Positions 43,900 through 56,419 of a DNA stretch of 64,000 bases are shown here, in pieces. Source of the DNA: Piezodorus guildinii (Eukaryota > Arthropoda > Insecta > Hemiptera > Pentatomidae); contig CM041294.1 of NCBI GenBank assembly GCA_023052935.1, forward strand, positions 151,118,899 to 151,182,898, in the 5' to 3' direction. Within the stretch, counting starts at the first letter, position 1. Each line of letters opens with the position of its first letter. The notes under the pieces were generated by a model. That model saw only the letters and a list, made by a program, of their open reading frames with translations. It did not search any database and was not told the DNA's origin. The position numbers were made by a program, and so were the translations under genes.

Positions 43900-44850
43900 T
43901 CAACGGTCAACTAATTATATTCACAATACTAATATAAACATTTATAAATATATTATAAATAATAAAATTAATTTTTAAATGCTGCTCATTTCAATAATTT
44001 TTACTACGGTTATTTTTAATTATTTTTTGGAATAATTATAAAACTCGAATTCCCCCGTGAAAACATATTAATAATTAATACTTATTCAATTTGCATTTAT
44101 GTGTGTGTGTTTGCGTGTAGAATGAAATAGTCACAAAAGATTATAAAATAAATGAAAAGGATTAATAAAATATTAGACAAATGTTAGAAATTCTTTTTAA
44201 CCCAAAGCGGGAGGGAAAGTGATGTGAGTATGACGCTCCTGGTTACCTGTGCCTCTCGCTCGAACGCTTGATAAATATGTACTTCTTTATTAGATAAAGT
44301 ACAAACATACTCGAGTGGCGACAAAGACACCTCGGTAAGCGAAACCTAAGCTGTAGAGGACTCAGATATCCGGGCTAGATGCTGACTCCAGCGAACCTGG
44401 CCCGCTCTATCTCCATTCGCTGTCTGGGAAACTTGTCTTCTTAACATCTTAGCTGATCTTCTTGTTGTCTCAATTATATTTTATCAGATAGATATATTAT
44501 TTTCAAATTTATATTCCCCAGTTTGTCTCAATACATTACTTTCACTTACATACAATATAGTGGGTAGACAAAAAAGTCAGGCTTATTTTTAATTCTTCCT
44601 AAAAACATTTTTATTTAAATTACAAACCAGTGATCATCGTTTCTGGATAATTTTCCCATCTTCAAGATCCTATATTCATTTGCAACAAATCTCTAAGGAA
44701 TCATTATTTTACTTCAATAAAAATATTGATTTTTGGAGAATTAAAAACAAGCCTTTTTTTTTTTTCTAGCTAATTTCCAGTTATAATTGTAATTCATTCT
44801 AGTAACATAATAAATAATAAAATAATAACGCACAATGAATAAATGAGAAA
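43900..44850. other. Unassigned; GC-richer patch at 44200-44460
   Basis: AT-rich except 44200-44460, which has mixed composition. No coding sequence recognised. Confidence 0.3.
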
Positions 44851-44854
44851 AAAA

Positions 44855-45000
44855 ATAATTTTATTCTAGGACAAGGTCCCTTAAGAATAACATAAATGTA
44901 CAAGTAAATAATAAGAATTATAACTAGGCAAAGAAAACAAAAAAAAAAAACTAATAACATAAATGACTACATTAAATATGTATAATTATTTTTAAATTAT
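44855..45000 (-). mobile_element. LINE 3' UTR fragment with terminal hairpin
   Basis: Minus strand GGGAC-CTT-GTCCT, then AGAATAAAATTATTTTTT. Same layout as 14.74 and 36.22 kb. Confidence 0.5.
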
Positions 45001-45010
45001 CAAAAATCAG

Positions 45011-45052
<42 letters not shown>

Positions 45053-45055
<3 letters not shown>

Positions 45056-46638
45056 ATTGATTGATTGATTTTTATTGTCTTAGGGCCAGAGGCCCTTTCT
45101 TACAGACAAAATTATAAACTTTTTACATACAAATGTGCTATTTAAAATATAATTGAATTACTTATCTACTAATTTGTACAATGTTATGTTTATAATTAAC
45201 AGAAAAATTTTTACATATTATCTTTTCCAAATTTTAGAAAAATATGAAATAAAATATAGGCAATATGCTGAAGAAAGATAAAAAAAAAAAGAAAAGAAAA
45301 AAAAAAAAAGGAATGATGTTAATAATAAAGGATAATGAATAGGAATAATTGAGTAGAAGGAATATCAGGATAGGGATAGGAAATGGCAACTGGTTTACAG
45401 AGAGCATAAGGCTTCAAGGCGCACTCGTCGAGTCCCCGTCTAGAAATAGTCGAATGCATGCCCTGCGGAAGGAGGATGCGAACCTGATCTCCACCGGAAG
45501 CATGTTGAGCTCTCTCGCGGCCGCAGCGTGGAAAGCATTTCTAAAGGTCTCGGTTCTGCAGGCAGGTAATTGGAATAGACCCTGCATTCTCTCGCTCCGC
45601 ACCTCCACGAATTCACTTCTTAGTGCCTCAGGAATCCCTGTATCTAGTATTTTACGTGCTAGGCACATTAGGTTGATTCGGCGATATTCTTTGACACGCA
45701 GCCAGCCTAATTCTTTCATTAAAGGAGTTATATGCTCGTCCCATTTGGCGCTAAAGATAAATCGGATTGCGGTGTTAAGGGCTCTCTGAATCCTGCTGTC
45801 CTCCGCGTCAGTAATGTCCAAGTAGACCGAATCGCAATACCATACTAGAGGGCATATAAGAGCTGATACTATCCTTCTTTTGACCTCGGCTGGCAACAAA
45901 CGTTTCCATCGTGAGAGGGAATGCATCACACCATGGACTCTGATCACGACTTGACTTGCGTGGTCTCGCCAAGACAAGGTACTGTTGATAACTACACCTA
46001 AGACCCTCATCCTCACACAACGCGGAATAATTTGGTCAAGTATCGTCAGTGGAGGCAGCAATGCACCCTTTTCAGCTTTAACCATCAGTTTAGGGCTGCC
46101 GATCAGCATCCAGCTTGATTTCTTGCTGTTGAGGTAAAGCCTGATTTTAGTTGCCCAGAGCCGAACTTCTTCTAAATCAGTGTTCACTCGCTGCAAGGTC
46201 GAGACTACGTCTTCAGGAAACGCAGAAGCCCAAATAAACACATCATCTGCAAACATATGTACTCTGCAGTTTCTGAGTGTATTTGCTAAGTCGTTGATGT
46301 AACATAGGAACAATAATGGTCCCAAAACTGAACCCTGTGGTACACCTGCACTGCACTCCAACCATCCCGACGCGTCACTTAGAGTCCTTACTTGTTGTGG
46401 CCGCTTGCTAAGATACGACTGGAGCCATTGCAAGACCGGCTCCCCAACACCAAAGCTTCCGAATTTCCGTAACAGCGTAACATGGTCGACCGAATCAAAT
46501 GCCCTTGTAAAGTCTAACGAGACAAATATTGTTACCATTCGATCGTCCGTAGCTTTCCTTATATCCTTCAGAATAGTGTGGAGCGCCGTACATGTGCTAC
46601 GACCCTGTCTAAAGCCCGATTGATGTTGAGACAGTAGG
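45053..46638 (-). mobile_element. LINE with long RT-to-C-terminus reading frame
   Basis: The real part begins near 46638 (QSGFRQGRSTCTALHTILKD) and is open to the stop at 45414, about 408 codons. RT motifs: LDFTRAFDSVDH, AGVPQGSVLGPLLFLCYIND, catalytic FADDVFIW (Phe for the usual Tyr), then LGVVINSTLSWRDH, RIQRALNTAIRFIFSAKWDE, ITPLMKELGWLRVKEYRR and RNAFHAAAARELNMLPVEIR. Residues upstream in the same frame come from a (GA)n tract and are not part of the protein. Endonuclease and the first RT motifs are missing. 3' end: GGGCC-TCT-GGCCC, ACAATAAAAATC, (AATC)n at 45051-45072. CR1/R1/Jockey-like; no frameshift, so among the youngest LINEs here. Confidence 0.85.
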
Positions 46639-46640
<2 letters not shown>

Positions 46641-46694
<54 letters not shown>

Positions 46695-46721
46695 AGAGGG
46701 AGAGAGGGAGAGGGAGAGAGA

Positions 46722-46769
<48 letters not shown>

Positions 46770-46770
46770 A
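46641..46770. repeat. (GA)n tract truncating a LINE
   Basis: About 130 bp of GA repeats with a G-run at 46685-46693, exactly at the 5' end of the LINE. On the minus strand it reads as Leu-Ser repeats and lengthens the ORF artificially. Confidence 0.9.
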
Positions 46771-46847
46771 AAGTACAATAATACCTTTATGTAATATAAT
46801 ATTAAACAAAATAAATAAAAGTAATATGTAATAATGGAAAGTTATTG

Positions 46848-47225
46848 GGATCGTCACAATTTCCAGATTCCAGTTTTCAACGAAAATACGCTTAACAACC
46901 TTCTTGAGTCCAAATAACCAAGTCTAACAAAAAAAAACGTTTTTAGCTATAAGTCTTACTAAAGAAAAAATAAATAAATAAAATACGCACGAAGCTGATA
47001 TTATATATTATATATTATACAAATAACTAGAAGCCTGGGATATAAAAATATAATCCAATATTTACGAATCATATGAGCCACTTCATACCTAGCATTTTGC
47101 GACTCAACGATTTTCTCAAAAATGGCTGTAACGATACTGAATTAATAATTTTTGATTATTTGAATGAAAGATAATGTCATGTAGGTTTTGTCATCTTTTA
47201 ATTTTCTAAAACGGATTGAAAATAT
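46848..47225 (-). repeat. HINE-A fragment, decayed
   Basis: GATTCCAGTTTTCAACG, GAGTCCAAATAACCAAGTC, TTTTCTCAAAAATGGC and GATAATGTCATGTAGGTTTT follow HINE-A order in minus orientation. Confidence 0.6.
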
Positions 47226-47405
47226 TTTTTTTTTAAATCTTTAAATTACCTTAAATTTTGTTGGTTTATAATAGTTAACCATTTCTTTTTATTATCACTC
47301 ACAAGTAAGTTTGAAACTAACGTTTGAATAATGCTCTTAGACAATAAATGCGGTACCAAAAAGTTCATAAAATCAAGTGTTTGTTTTAGATAATTTCTAT
47401 TGTAT

Positions 47406-47735
47406 TTTTTTTTTTTTTTGTTTGGTACATCCAAGGACCACGGTGCTTGTGCTCACATCTGTTGTCTTCCACTTCTGACGAGTGGGTGGTTGCTTTCCTG
47501 CCGATAACTACAGCTTTTCTGTTGCCCCAGTATTCTTTCATTTGTTTGCTGAACTCTACCTTACGTTCCTCTGACCATTTCCTCGATGCGTTGTGCTTAA
47601 CCTTTGTAATGGACTTGAGGAAAGGTCTTGTTTGAATGGTGAGGCGGTAGCGACTTCTATCATTGATTGTATTTTGCTGAATATTGAGCTCTGCTAGATC
47701 CCTCTCAACTAGTTTGATCCCATGGGATCCAGTTT
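47406..47735 (-). mobile_element. LINE ORF2 C-terminus with poly(A)
   Basis: About 100 codons open on the minus strand without an ATG: KLVERDLAELNIQQNTINDR, SRYRLTIQTRPFLKS, ASRKWSEERKVEFSKQMKEY, WGNRKAVVIGRKATTHSSEV, ending in Lys codons from the poly(A) (T run 47406-47419). Similar to the tail of the LINE at 17.5-18.1 kb. 5'-truncated at about 47735. Confidence 0.65.
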
Positions 47736-47739
47736 CTAT

Positions 47740-48377
47740 TGTAATATTATCTATTCTAAAATAAATCTTTCTATCAAAACTCTAAATAATTCTTTCTTTA
47801 AATTTGAAATTATTTAAAAGTTCTAGAATTAAGATTTGCTTAGTTTATGTTGTTATCCTTTTATTATCAATGTATTGTATGAGATATAATGTAATAGTAC
47901 TGGATAAATATTTTTTTTTAAATGTAGATTTCTTTCAATTTGAAAAAAAACAATAGATCTTGCACATATCTATCTATCATATACTACTTTCCCCAAAATT
48001 TAATTTGCCGACGAACGGGCCAGATTTATGTTTTTAAAATTTAAAGAAATAAAAATCTACCAACAAAATTAATTTTTAATGATATCATAGATACATTGAT
48101 GTTTTTTTGTGTGTGTGTGTGTTTTTTTTTTATCATTTCAATCAATATACCTCCTAATTGGTAGGTTCTAGCAACAAATATTATATAATAAAAAATATTC
48201 TCTATTAAATTTCAAATTAAAAGATTAAGGGCAGAGTTCCAATCTGTGAAACACCAACAGAGCTGGAGCGTTTCAAACGTGTTGCATTTTGAGAGTGGAA
48301 AAAAACACTGTTGTGCTAAAAAAAGAAATTTTTTGCCCCCCAGCCATATTCATATAAATTTGTTTTTAAAAAATGTA

Positions 48378-48380
<3 letters not shown>
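47740..48380. other. AT-rich, no gene seen
   Basis: Low-complexity AT sequence with a short (GT)n at 48107-48122. Confidence 0.3.

Positions 48381-48382
<2 letters not shown>

Positions 48383-48446
<64 letters not shown>
48383..48446. repeat. (TA)n microsatellite
   Basis: About 32 TA units, followed by (GT)n at 48452-48471. Confidence 0.95.
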
Positions 48447-48448
<2 letters not shown>

Positions 48449-48599
48449 AGTGCGTGTGTGTGTGTGTGTGAGCATTTAAAAATAATTAATTCAAATTATA
48501 ACCTTTTTTTACCTAAATTAGACCCTTCTTATTACTTTTGTTTGAATTCATACATTAATTACAATGTTAATATTAACAAAATCTGAGCTATATGTCAAG

Positions 48600-49165
48600 T
48601 CAGATTGTTATTTAAAGGAAAAACGCAGTTATATATAAATCATCAAAAATTTGCCTTTGACAATGTTATGTTTAAAAATGTTAATTCAGGAAAGGATGAA
48701 ATAATAGAACATTTTCTGTTAAACTGCCAGATTTACCGACAGCAGTATACTCGTATTAATCAATACATAGATCGAACAGAAAGTACTGATTTTCAAATAT
48801 CATCAGTTTTAAATATTGATTCCATAGATAAGTCAAATAATATCTATTTTTACATAGTAGCTTGTTTAAAAATTAGGAATAATAGCAAATAATAATAGTG
48901 AATAGGAAAAAAAGGATGAAGAAATTTGTATGAATAATAGGATTGTATTTGTGTGAATAAATATTAAATAGGTATTAGTTATTTTGTATTTAGGTATAAT
49001 ACGGTGATTATTTGTTGTGTTTCAATTATTATTATTATTACTTTTCTTTTATTTTGTTTTTCTTCATTGTTCAATCATGGATGTTAATAGATAATGTATA
49101 TTACTATGTACGGCCGACTACTCTACAATACAGCTTTCAGCATAAATGTATTCTATTCTTAATAA
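48600..49165 (+). mobile_element. Z-type LINE C-terminus and 3' UTR
   Basis: Frame 48605-48892 reads NVNSGKDEIIEHFLLNCQIY, RQQYTRI, SSVLNIDSIDKSNNIYFYIV, ACLKIRNNSK, stop. HFLLNC-x-IYRQQ matches the second half of the LINE zinc knuckle (H-x4-C); the first two cysteines are lost. The 3' UTR ends near 49163 in TCTTAATAAATAAAAAATA. Confidence 0.65.
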
Positions 49166-49169
49166 ATAA

Positions 49170-49920
49170 AAAATATATATATGTATTTATTTATTTATTT
49201 TTCATAAACATCAAGAAGAACGAAAATTGATAAAATATATTTGTGTAGTATAATTTTATTACCTTATCCAAATAGCGAATTAAATAAAAATAAAAAAGTT
49301 TTTTTTTTTTTTTGGGTAGCAGATCTGCCAAAAATATTCTGTAAATAAATGCAAAGGAAAAAAAGATACATTATTTAGCCTGATACAAATCTCGAAAAAA
49401 ATAAACGGGATTATATGAATACGTGTATAAATATTTTGACAGGATCCATTTCTAATGACTTAGGAAAAAAAAAAAAAAGGACAACAAATAAATATATAAT
49501 AAAATAAAATAAATAATCAGAGCTTAAAAGCAAAATTTTAGCCGGCGATAGAATCTGGTTAATGAATAATGATTATTAATTAGAGTAGGGAGCGGACGAA
49601 TAGTGGCAGGACCTGTTCCTTGAATAAATTAATAAATTATTTGCGGTAATTAATTTCCGAATCCTGTGAATTAAGGACTGAGGATAATGACATGTAAGAG
49701 GCGGGGGGCGGTATCGCCGAATCCCAAACATCTCTTGATTTAACAGCTCCCCATTTACATGACCCGTGATAATTTATCTCTAACGATCTGATGATGAAAG
49801 GTAATTTTCTTTACTGCGCCATTAATATAATGTTTTTTATTTTTTTAACGTTTTGGAATACCTGCTGGCATGCGAGCTTGCTTTTCACCAGTTTTTTAGT
49901 AAACACAATTGGTTGCTTTA
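49170..49920. other. Unassigned
   Basis: AT-rich with a GC-richer patch 49540-49790. No coding sequence or known repeat recognised. Confidence 0.3.
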
Positions 49921-49924
49921 GGGT

Positions 49925-50945
49925 TTTTTAAAAACTTTTTTATTGATATTTACAACTGTATTAAAAAAATACATAAACTAAATGCGATAGTTATATAATA
50001 CAATGACACGAATTATACGTAGAGAAGCTTCCCATTGGAAGCACTGAAAATATTCTAAACAAGAAGATCCCGGGGCCATCTCCTTTTCAGGCACTTCGTA
50101 ATTAAAGAGGAAGAAATGATTGAAACTAGTGGGTTAAAGTGCGGGATTAATACCTGGTCCGGTCTTTATGGATGAGTTTATTCTTGACAAAGTAAGAAGC
50201 GTTGAGGATTTTGGATTGTAAGGATTGGATGCAGAAAAAATTTGATGGTTTAGAAGGGCCCCAAAGCTCTACTCCGTAAGTCCAGATTGGTCTTATAATA
50301 GTCATGTAGATGAGCCTTTTGTAATTAAAAGGAAGGTTTGACCGTTTTATTTGTTAGTGTTGAAGTAGCCTTAAACGGCGAGCAGTTTCTTGTCGTTTTA
50401 GTTGTGTATGAGGATTCCAAGTTAGGCGTTTGTCAAGAAGGAGTCCTAGGTATCGGATCTGTTCAACAGGAGCTAGTTGAGTGTTGTTAAAAGATACTGT
50501 AGGGCAGGAAGTCAACAGTTTACGACGAAGGGTAACGGTTATTTGATGAGATTTGTAGGAATTTATTTGTATTCTCCAGTTCTGACACCATACTTCTAGC
50601 TCTTTGATGTGGGCTTAAAGGGTATTTGAGGCAACAAATGGATCTTTATAAACTGATAACACGCAGGTATCATCAGCACAGGTAGAAAGGAAAGTGTTAG
50701 GATGGGTTGGGATATCAGCTGTATAGAACTTGTAAGGAATGGGCCCCAGGATACTGCCTTGGGGAACACCAGCAGTCTGTGTAAAAAGGGATGAATAGGA
50801 ACTATTGCGATTTATTTTGAAGGATATATCAGAGAGGTAGGATTGAACAATCAGGAAGTATGCGGGAGAAAGTAATTTACGGAGTTCGTAAAACAGTCTT
50901 AAGTGCCAGACTCTATCAAAGGTCTGTTCTACGTTAAGCTTGAAT
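49925..50945 (-). mobile_element. Jockey-like LINE remnant
   Basis: Follows the 40-kb Jockey copy over its length (AGAACTGGAGAATACAA region at 50570-50590, GTGTTCCCCAAGGCAGTATC at 50755-50774) but with many stops and indels. J hairpin GCTTCC-CATT-GGAAGC at 50027-50042, perfect. Confidence 0.75.
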
Positions 50946-51170
50946 TATTCAATGAGTTTTTAAAAATAATAATAATTGGCTCAGAGAATGCAAAGGTACG
51001 ATACCGATTTTCCCCATCCTAGCATGCACAGTTCAATCCAATGACCACCGTCCAAGCCCAAGCCTCCAAGATCAGACTTAACACAATCCTCCCATCGACG
51101 CTTCGGCCTACCTCTCAGACACCTACTACAATTTCGGAATTTCAAGTCTATGTTCTTCCAGGTTTAAATA
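50946..51170 (-). mobile_element. RX LINE remnant
   Basis: Minus strand: GTAGGCCGAAGCGTCGATGG GAGGATTGTG and GCTTGGGCTTGGACGG match the RX C-terminus. The terminal UUCG hairpin region has decayed near 50995. (ATT)n near 50960. Confidence 0.55.
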
Positions 51171-51234
51171 GGATATGGATCATTAGCAAGTAGGTGACAT
51201 CGCACAGCCTTGAGAGCACATTTTACGAGTTAGT

Positions 51235-51390
51235 GCCCTAGACAGAGGATCAGTTCAACTGGGACAAACGGAATATTAAAGAAGAATACTGTACGAACGG
51301 TAAATATTATGTAGTGGGATTTGTTGCAATTTATTTCAATTCTTCAATTCTGAAACCATACCTCTAGATCTCTCAAACTAAATATAAATC
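51235..51390 (-). mobile_element. Jockey-like LINE remnant
   Basis: GATCAGTTCAACTGGGACAA and TTCTGAAACCATACCTCTAG match the middle of the J ORF (compare 41010-41160). Probably part of the 49.9-kb copy, displaced by the RX insert. Confidence 0.5.
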
Positions 51391-51885
51391 GACTTGGGCC
51401 ACTTTCAAAATACACTGCTGACATGATGTATTCAATTATTAGTAGATAATATCAACATGTATATAGGAGTTATGTTGCCATATACTAATGAATGGTAGTG
51501 GATGTTTTAATTACCTGTAAGATACCACCTGAATCTATCTAATGGGCTGTGGAGGGTAATAATATTACCGTGATAAATTATATTATATTGATTCATATAT
51601 AGTAACATTATATAATATATAATAAAGAAGGAGGGCGAGGATTAATATATACCCTTTATGAACGCTATGGGGGCTGGAGTTAGGGCCCAATTATCCCATT
51701 CAGTTCTAGAGGCTATTATTGGCTGGAGTCTCGGTTAGGTATGATTTATGTCTTATTGTACTTAGTTCTTCTCTCGGCTACTTAAGGAGGGCTAGATTAA
51801 GTCATAAAGGTTCAATTCCGGATCCGGTAATCAAGCCATATGAAGATATACACGAGTACATAGTATTTTTTTCAGCTTTATATGA
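51391..51885. other. Unassigned
   Basis: No gene or repeat recognised; 51630-51750 is GC-richer. Confidence 0.25.
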
Positions 51886-51949
51886 GATTTTTAAAAATCA
51901 GTACACAAATTTCAATCACCTTCGTTGTCAAAATCAATTTAAGAACCTT

Positions 51950-52450
51950 TTTTTTTTTTTAAACATTTTTATTGATATTATAACTGTATTATAAAAAAAA
52001 AATAGATCAAGTAAATGTGATAGTTATATAATACAATGACATGAAATACATGTAGAGAAGCTTCCATTGGAAGCACTCTAAAAATATTCTAAACTAGAAG
52101 GTCCCGGGGGCATCTTCTTTTTCAGGCGCCTCGAAGGATTATCAGGAATTGTAAAGGAAGAAAGGATTGAAACTAGTGGGTTAGAGTGAGAATGGAGTTT
52201 ATCATGAAAGGATTGATATCTGGTCGGAGTCAAATCAGTAACATACATTCATGACAAAGTAAGGAGCGTTGAGGATTTTACGAAGGATTTTGGATTGTAA
52301 GGATTAGATACTAGAATATTCAATGGTTTGGTAGAGCCCCATAGCTGAATTTCTTTAGTCTAGATAGGTCTTATAATAGTCATGTAGATGAGCTTTTTGT
52401 AGTTAAGAGGAAAGTTGACCTTTTGTCTAGTAAGTGTTGAAGTAGCCTAA
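51950..52450 (-). mobile_element. Jockey-like LINE 3' end
   Basis: T run at 51949-51960, then the J 3' UTR with hairpin GCTTCC-ATT-GGAAGC (52060-52074) and a decayed C-terminus to 52450. Flanks AAGAAC(C)TTTT / AAAGAACTTTT suggest a TSD in HINE-A sequence. Confidence 0.7.
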
Positions 52451-53245
52451 AACGGCAAAGAACTTTTAACTGAAGTTAATATTAAAAAAAAAAAAAATTG
52501 TTGCGAGTTTCATTTACCTCATTCATTAGAATCAAATGAATCAAATTAGATTCAAAATTCATTAGAATTTTTTAATACATTTGGAACTAAAAATACATTG
52601 TCAAAGATTAACTCTTTTTATTTATTTTATTTTCAATAAAAACATGTGTTTTATTAAATAGCCTATTATTTTATTATCTTCGACAATCAGTTAGTTTTAT
52701 CGGATTTGCATCACTCTCTATTAACAGTTTTTATGTTTAAAATAATATTTTTTGGAAAATCTGTAGCTTTCCAACGGTATATTATACGTCTTGTACGTAT
52801 TTTTGTGTTCAAAAACACAAAAAATTGAATAAAAAAACATTCTAGCTATTTTCTCCATTAGTTGGATACCGTATTATTTCTAATTACATCCTCATCCGTT
52901 TTTTATCAGTGCAAAAAATATGAAATAGTTATTTTTAATCATTAGTCTTCGCCGATTTTTAGAATTTTATATACATATATTTCTGCTATTTTCTACTGAA
53001 ATTGCTTGTCATATTCTTTCATGCTGTGTGTATGCCAATTTTTCAGCTTTGATAACAAGAATCTGTAATGATTCATTTTATTTTAAATGAACATAATTAA
53101 AGATACTTTAGTAGAAAAAAGGGTTTTGTATATAACGCCAATCATATTACTTTAAGTATATGATAAGTATACAATAAAAAATATAACCTACGTGAAAATG
53201 AAGCCCATTTAATTCAGCATCGATATAGTAATAATCGATTTAGTT

Positions 53246-55366
53246 TTTTTTTTTTTTTTTTTATTTATTGAGCAATATTACAATCTGTCCAATTCAGGAC
53301 ATTTTTAATAGTGATAACGTACAACATTCATACTACATTCACACGATATATACAAAACTATAAATTTATATAATAATAATAATAAAATATACATATATAC
53401 AAAATAAAATTAATAAAAATATATACAATAGTCACTCATACCTATATACAATTCACAAGCATACAGCACGTGAATGGAGAATCTAGCCAATGCTAGAACT
53501 CCAATATACATGTTATAAGAGGTCACGAGGCCACTGCCGTTTCAACCTTCTAGGTGGGTTGTATGGATGGGTGGGGCTGGATAGGGATTGAGCTAGAGGA
53601 TTAGGATGATGAATGAGATTCTGGTGGAATTTGGAAAATTTGGATGGAATCAGGTCTGAAATAAAAGGAACATTAAGGTCGTGGTGCAAGGTATAGTTGG
53701 AAACATAATAAGGAGCATTTACTATTGTACGGAGGACTTTGGATTGAAAGGATTGAATGCGTTTGATGTTAGTACGTTTAGCTGTCCCCACAGTTCAAGT
53801 CCGTAGGTCCAGATGGGCTTCAGTATTGTCCTGTAGATTAATAATTTGTTGTCAACTGTAAGTTCAGATTTTCTGTTGAGTATTCGGTATAACTGTCCGA
53901 ATCGTCGGTTGAGTTCTTGTCTTTTAAGTGTTGTATGTGGGTTCCAAGTCAATCTTTTGTCTAATAGTAAGCCAAGATACCGGACTGTATCTGAAGGAGG
54001 AATTGGAATGGAATTGAAGTAAACTGGCGGACAGGAGTTTCGTCGAAGAGTGAAGGTTACGTGTTTGCATTTGGCTTCGTTCACCTTTATGCGCCAAGCA
54101 GTCTTCGATAAGAGAAAGGTGACTTTGCAGGTTTAAGGGTGCTGTTTCAGGATTGGAACTGGATGATAGGATGGCGGTGTCGTCTGCAAAAGTTGCCAGA
54201 AAGGTATCAGGATGTGTAGGAATATCAGCAGTGTAAAGGATGTAGAGGACGGGTCCCAAGACGCTGTCTTGAGGAACACCGGCCTCAACGGGATAAAGGT
54301 TAGAAAATTCTACACCACAGCGAACGCGGAAGGAACGGTTAGAGAGATATGATCGGAGAATGAGGTATAGAGACTGGGGTAAATGGGTTTTCAGCTTGAA
54401 GAGTAATCCAGTGTGCCATACCCGGTCAAAAGCTTGCGCAATGTCCAGAAACGCACCAGAACAATACTCTTTGCATTCAAGAGCTGAGGAAATATGGTCT
54501 ACAACTCGAAGCCCCTGTTGAACTGTGGAATGCTGAGGACGGAATCCAAACTGATGGGAAGGAAGATTTTGAGATTCTAATATGGGTAGGATACGTTTAA
54601 GAAGAAGCCTTTCGAAGATTTTTGAGAGGATGGGGAGTAGACTAATAGGCCTGTAGGATGAAGTGTTGTTGGAAGGTTTGCCTGGTTTTAGAAAAAGAAT
54701 GATCGTGGAATGTTTCCATAACAGAGGAAAATAGGTGGTGCGTAGGATGCAGTTGTAAATATAAGTAAGGAATATAATAGCTTTCTGCGGAAGTTCGGAG
54801 GGTAAGTTTTTGGAGAAGATATTTGACCTCAGAGGGATTAAAAGCTTTAGGAGGTAGGGAAAGTGGAATTGGTGACATAAGAAAGTCTTGCACTGTTGCG
54901 GTGTGATTGGCGTGGGATTCCGGGTGAAAACTTTGGAGAGGTGTGTGGCGAATTCCTCGGCTTTATCTTCATCAGACGCAGCCCAGGAGTCATCACCACG
55001 TCGGAGAGGATGGGAAACTTGATGGTATTTTAGGATCTTTTTCGCGACATTCCACAGGAAATTATCACGAGCTGATAGAGAGGAGAGGTAGGAATTAAAG
55101 GACTGGGAATGGAAGGTCGCCAACTCCCTCTTCAATTGTCTACAATAGAAGTTATAGGAGCGGCGATCTGTTGGGTGTCGGGTGCGCTGCCATAATGATC
55201 TTGCTCGGCGTTTGGTATGGATGAGGTCTATAATATGTTGTGAAAAATGATTTTGTTGAGGATTTATATTGGGGTGTTTAGGAGAGGAGGCAGTCCAGAC
55301 AGCTTGTTGGATGGCGGTGGTAAAGGAATAGACGGAATTATCTAGGTCATCTGGGGTTTTGAGGGT
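53246..55366 (-). mobile_element. Jockey-like LINE, longest copy in window
   Basis: Flanked by a 12-bp duplication ATCGATTTAGTT (53234-53245, 55367-55378). Minus strand: linker before RT (KRELATFHSQSFNSYLSSLS), RT motifs KPGKPSNNTSSYRPISLLPI, HQFGFRPQHSTVQQGLRVVD, CSGAFLDIAQAFDRVWH, AGVPQDSVLGPVLYILYTAD (Asp replaces the usual Gly of PQGS), catalytic FADDTAILS, then (from 54084) HVTFTLRRNSCPPVYFNSIP, YLGLLLDKRLTWNPHTTLKR, LKPIWTYGLELWG, and (53791-53513) IQSFQSKVLRTIVNAPYYVS and RRLKRQWPRDLL. At least four frameshifts. Endonuclease missing. Hairpin TCTAGC-CAAT-GCTAGA at 53482-53497. Confidence 0.9.
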
Positions 55367-55614
55367 ATCGATTTAGTTTAATTAAAATCGTTGGATCCTT
55401 TGAGAAAACTTTTTCTCTTTAGTCTCTAATTATTTGTGAAAATATATCTGTAACATTGCTAAAAAGCAGGGTCATACTTTCATACAATACTTATCTTAAT
55501 ACGAAATTTTAGTACCGTACGACTTTTAGTTTTCGATCTAGACTTACTAGACACAGAATCTGTTGTTCAGCATCGCAACACTTCCCCTTACTATATGCTT
55601 CATATATAGGTAAG

Positions 55615-56415
55615 TATATATATATAATGTATGTATAATACAATAAGCAAATGAGTTCTTCTTTCATAAACATGATATGGCTACGCATGAGAAAGACATC
55701 CTCGTGACATTCTAAAAGATACTGTTTATTTCAGTTTAGGAAGTCTAGAATGGAGACGTTGATTTCCAAAAGGTACTACTAAAGGACATTTTTTACGAAA
55801 TTGATTTTTTTACATATTTGTATTATCATAATTTAGTTTTATCTAAATTTTCTAATTGATTTTATCTAATGCACACTCAAGTACTTTTAAAACGCGACTT
55901 AGAAATACAATTATTTACTAAAGGTACTAATTACTCATTTGGACTCCTTCAAAAACATACTATAAAACATTCCATTTCATAACTTTAATGTGTCTTTGTA
56001 ATATAGTAAAAAATCAATTCTAGATTTTAATGCGAAAAGAATTAAATTAGCTGGTTCAAAAATACGTTAATAAAGATATTTTCGCGCTTCTTGTAAAATT
56101 TCTAAAAGGGAATATAGTACTTTTCATGAAGTATAGTTATGTTTCCTGAACTCTTTATATGGTGTTATGAATAGAGATTAAAGGATTGGATAAGTGTTGG
56201 AGTGGTCAGAGACGATGAGTCGTTTCTAATCTTACATAAGGATTCCACATGAGTCACTTATCAAGATACAATCCAAGGCAGCGGAGCTCTTCCACAATAA
56301 TTAGCGGTTCACAATTAAAGGAAACTGGAAGGCTGAGCAAGGTTGGAAGTGTGGTTTTCTCGGAAGGGCTACTTAGTTTTATCATCTGCATTAAATTCTA
56401 AGGTATTAAAAAAAA
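55615..56415. other. Unassigned, with a J remnant at 56160-56390
   Basis: Mostly AT-rich. 56160-56390 resembles the minus-strand J region around the LDKR motif (CCACATGAGTCACTTATCAA, CTTCCACAATAATTAGCGG) but is badly decayed. Confidence 0.35.
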
Positions 56416-56419
56416 AAAA

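Larger units (their letters stand above)
51888..55612 (+). repeat. HINE-A copy 7, split by two LINEs
   Basis: HINE-A blocks at 51888-51948, 52490-53245 and 55379-55612 follow the family in order, ending AACACTTCCCCTTACTATAT and GGTAAGTATA. J LINEs occupy 51950-52450 and 53246-55366. Confidence 0.7.

Noticed and set aside
46641..46857. Long Leu-Ser-rich open frames on the minus strand
   Set aside because: They are reading through a (GA)n microsatellite, not protein.
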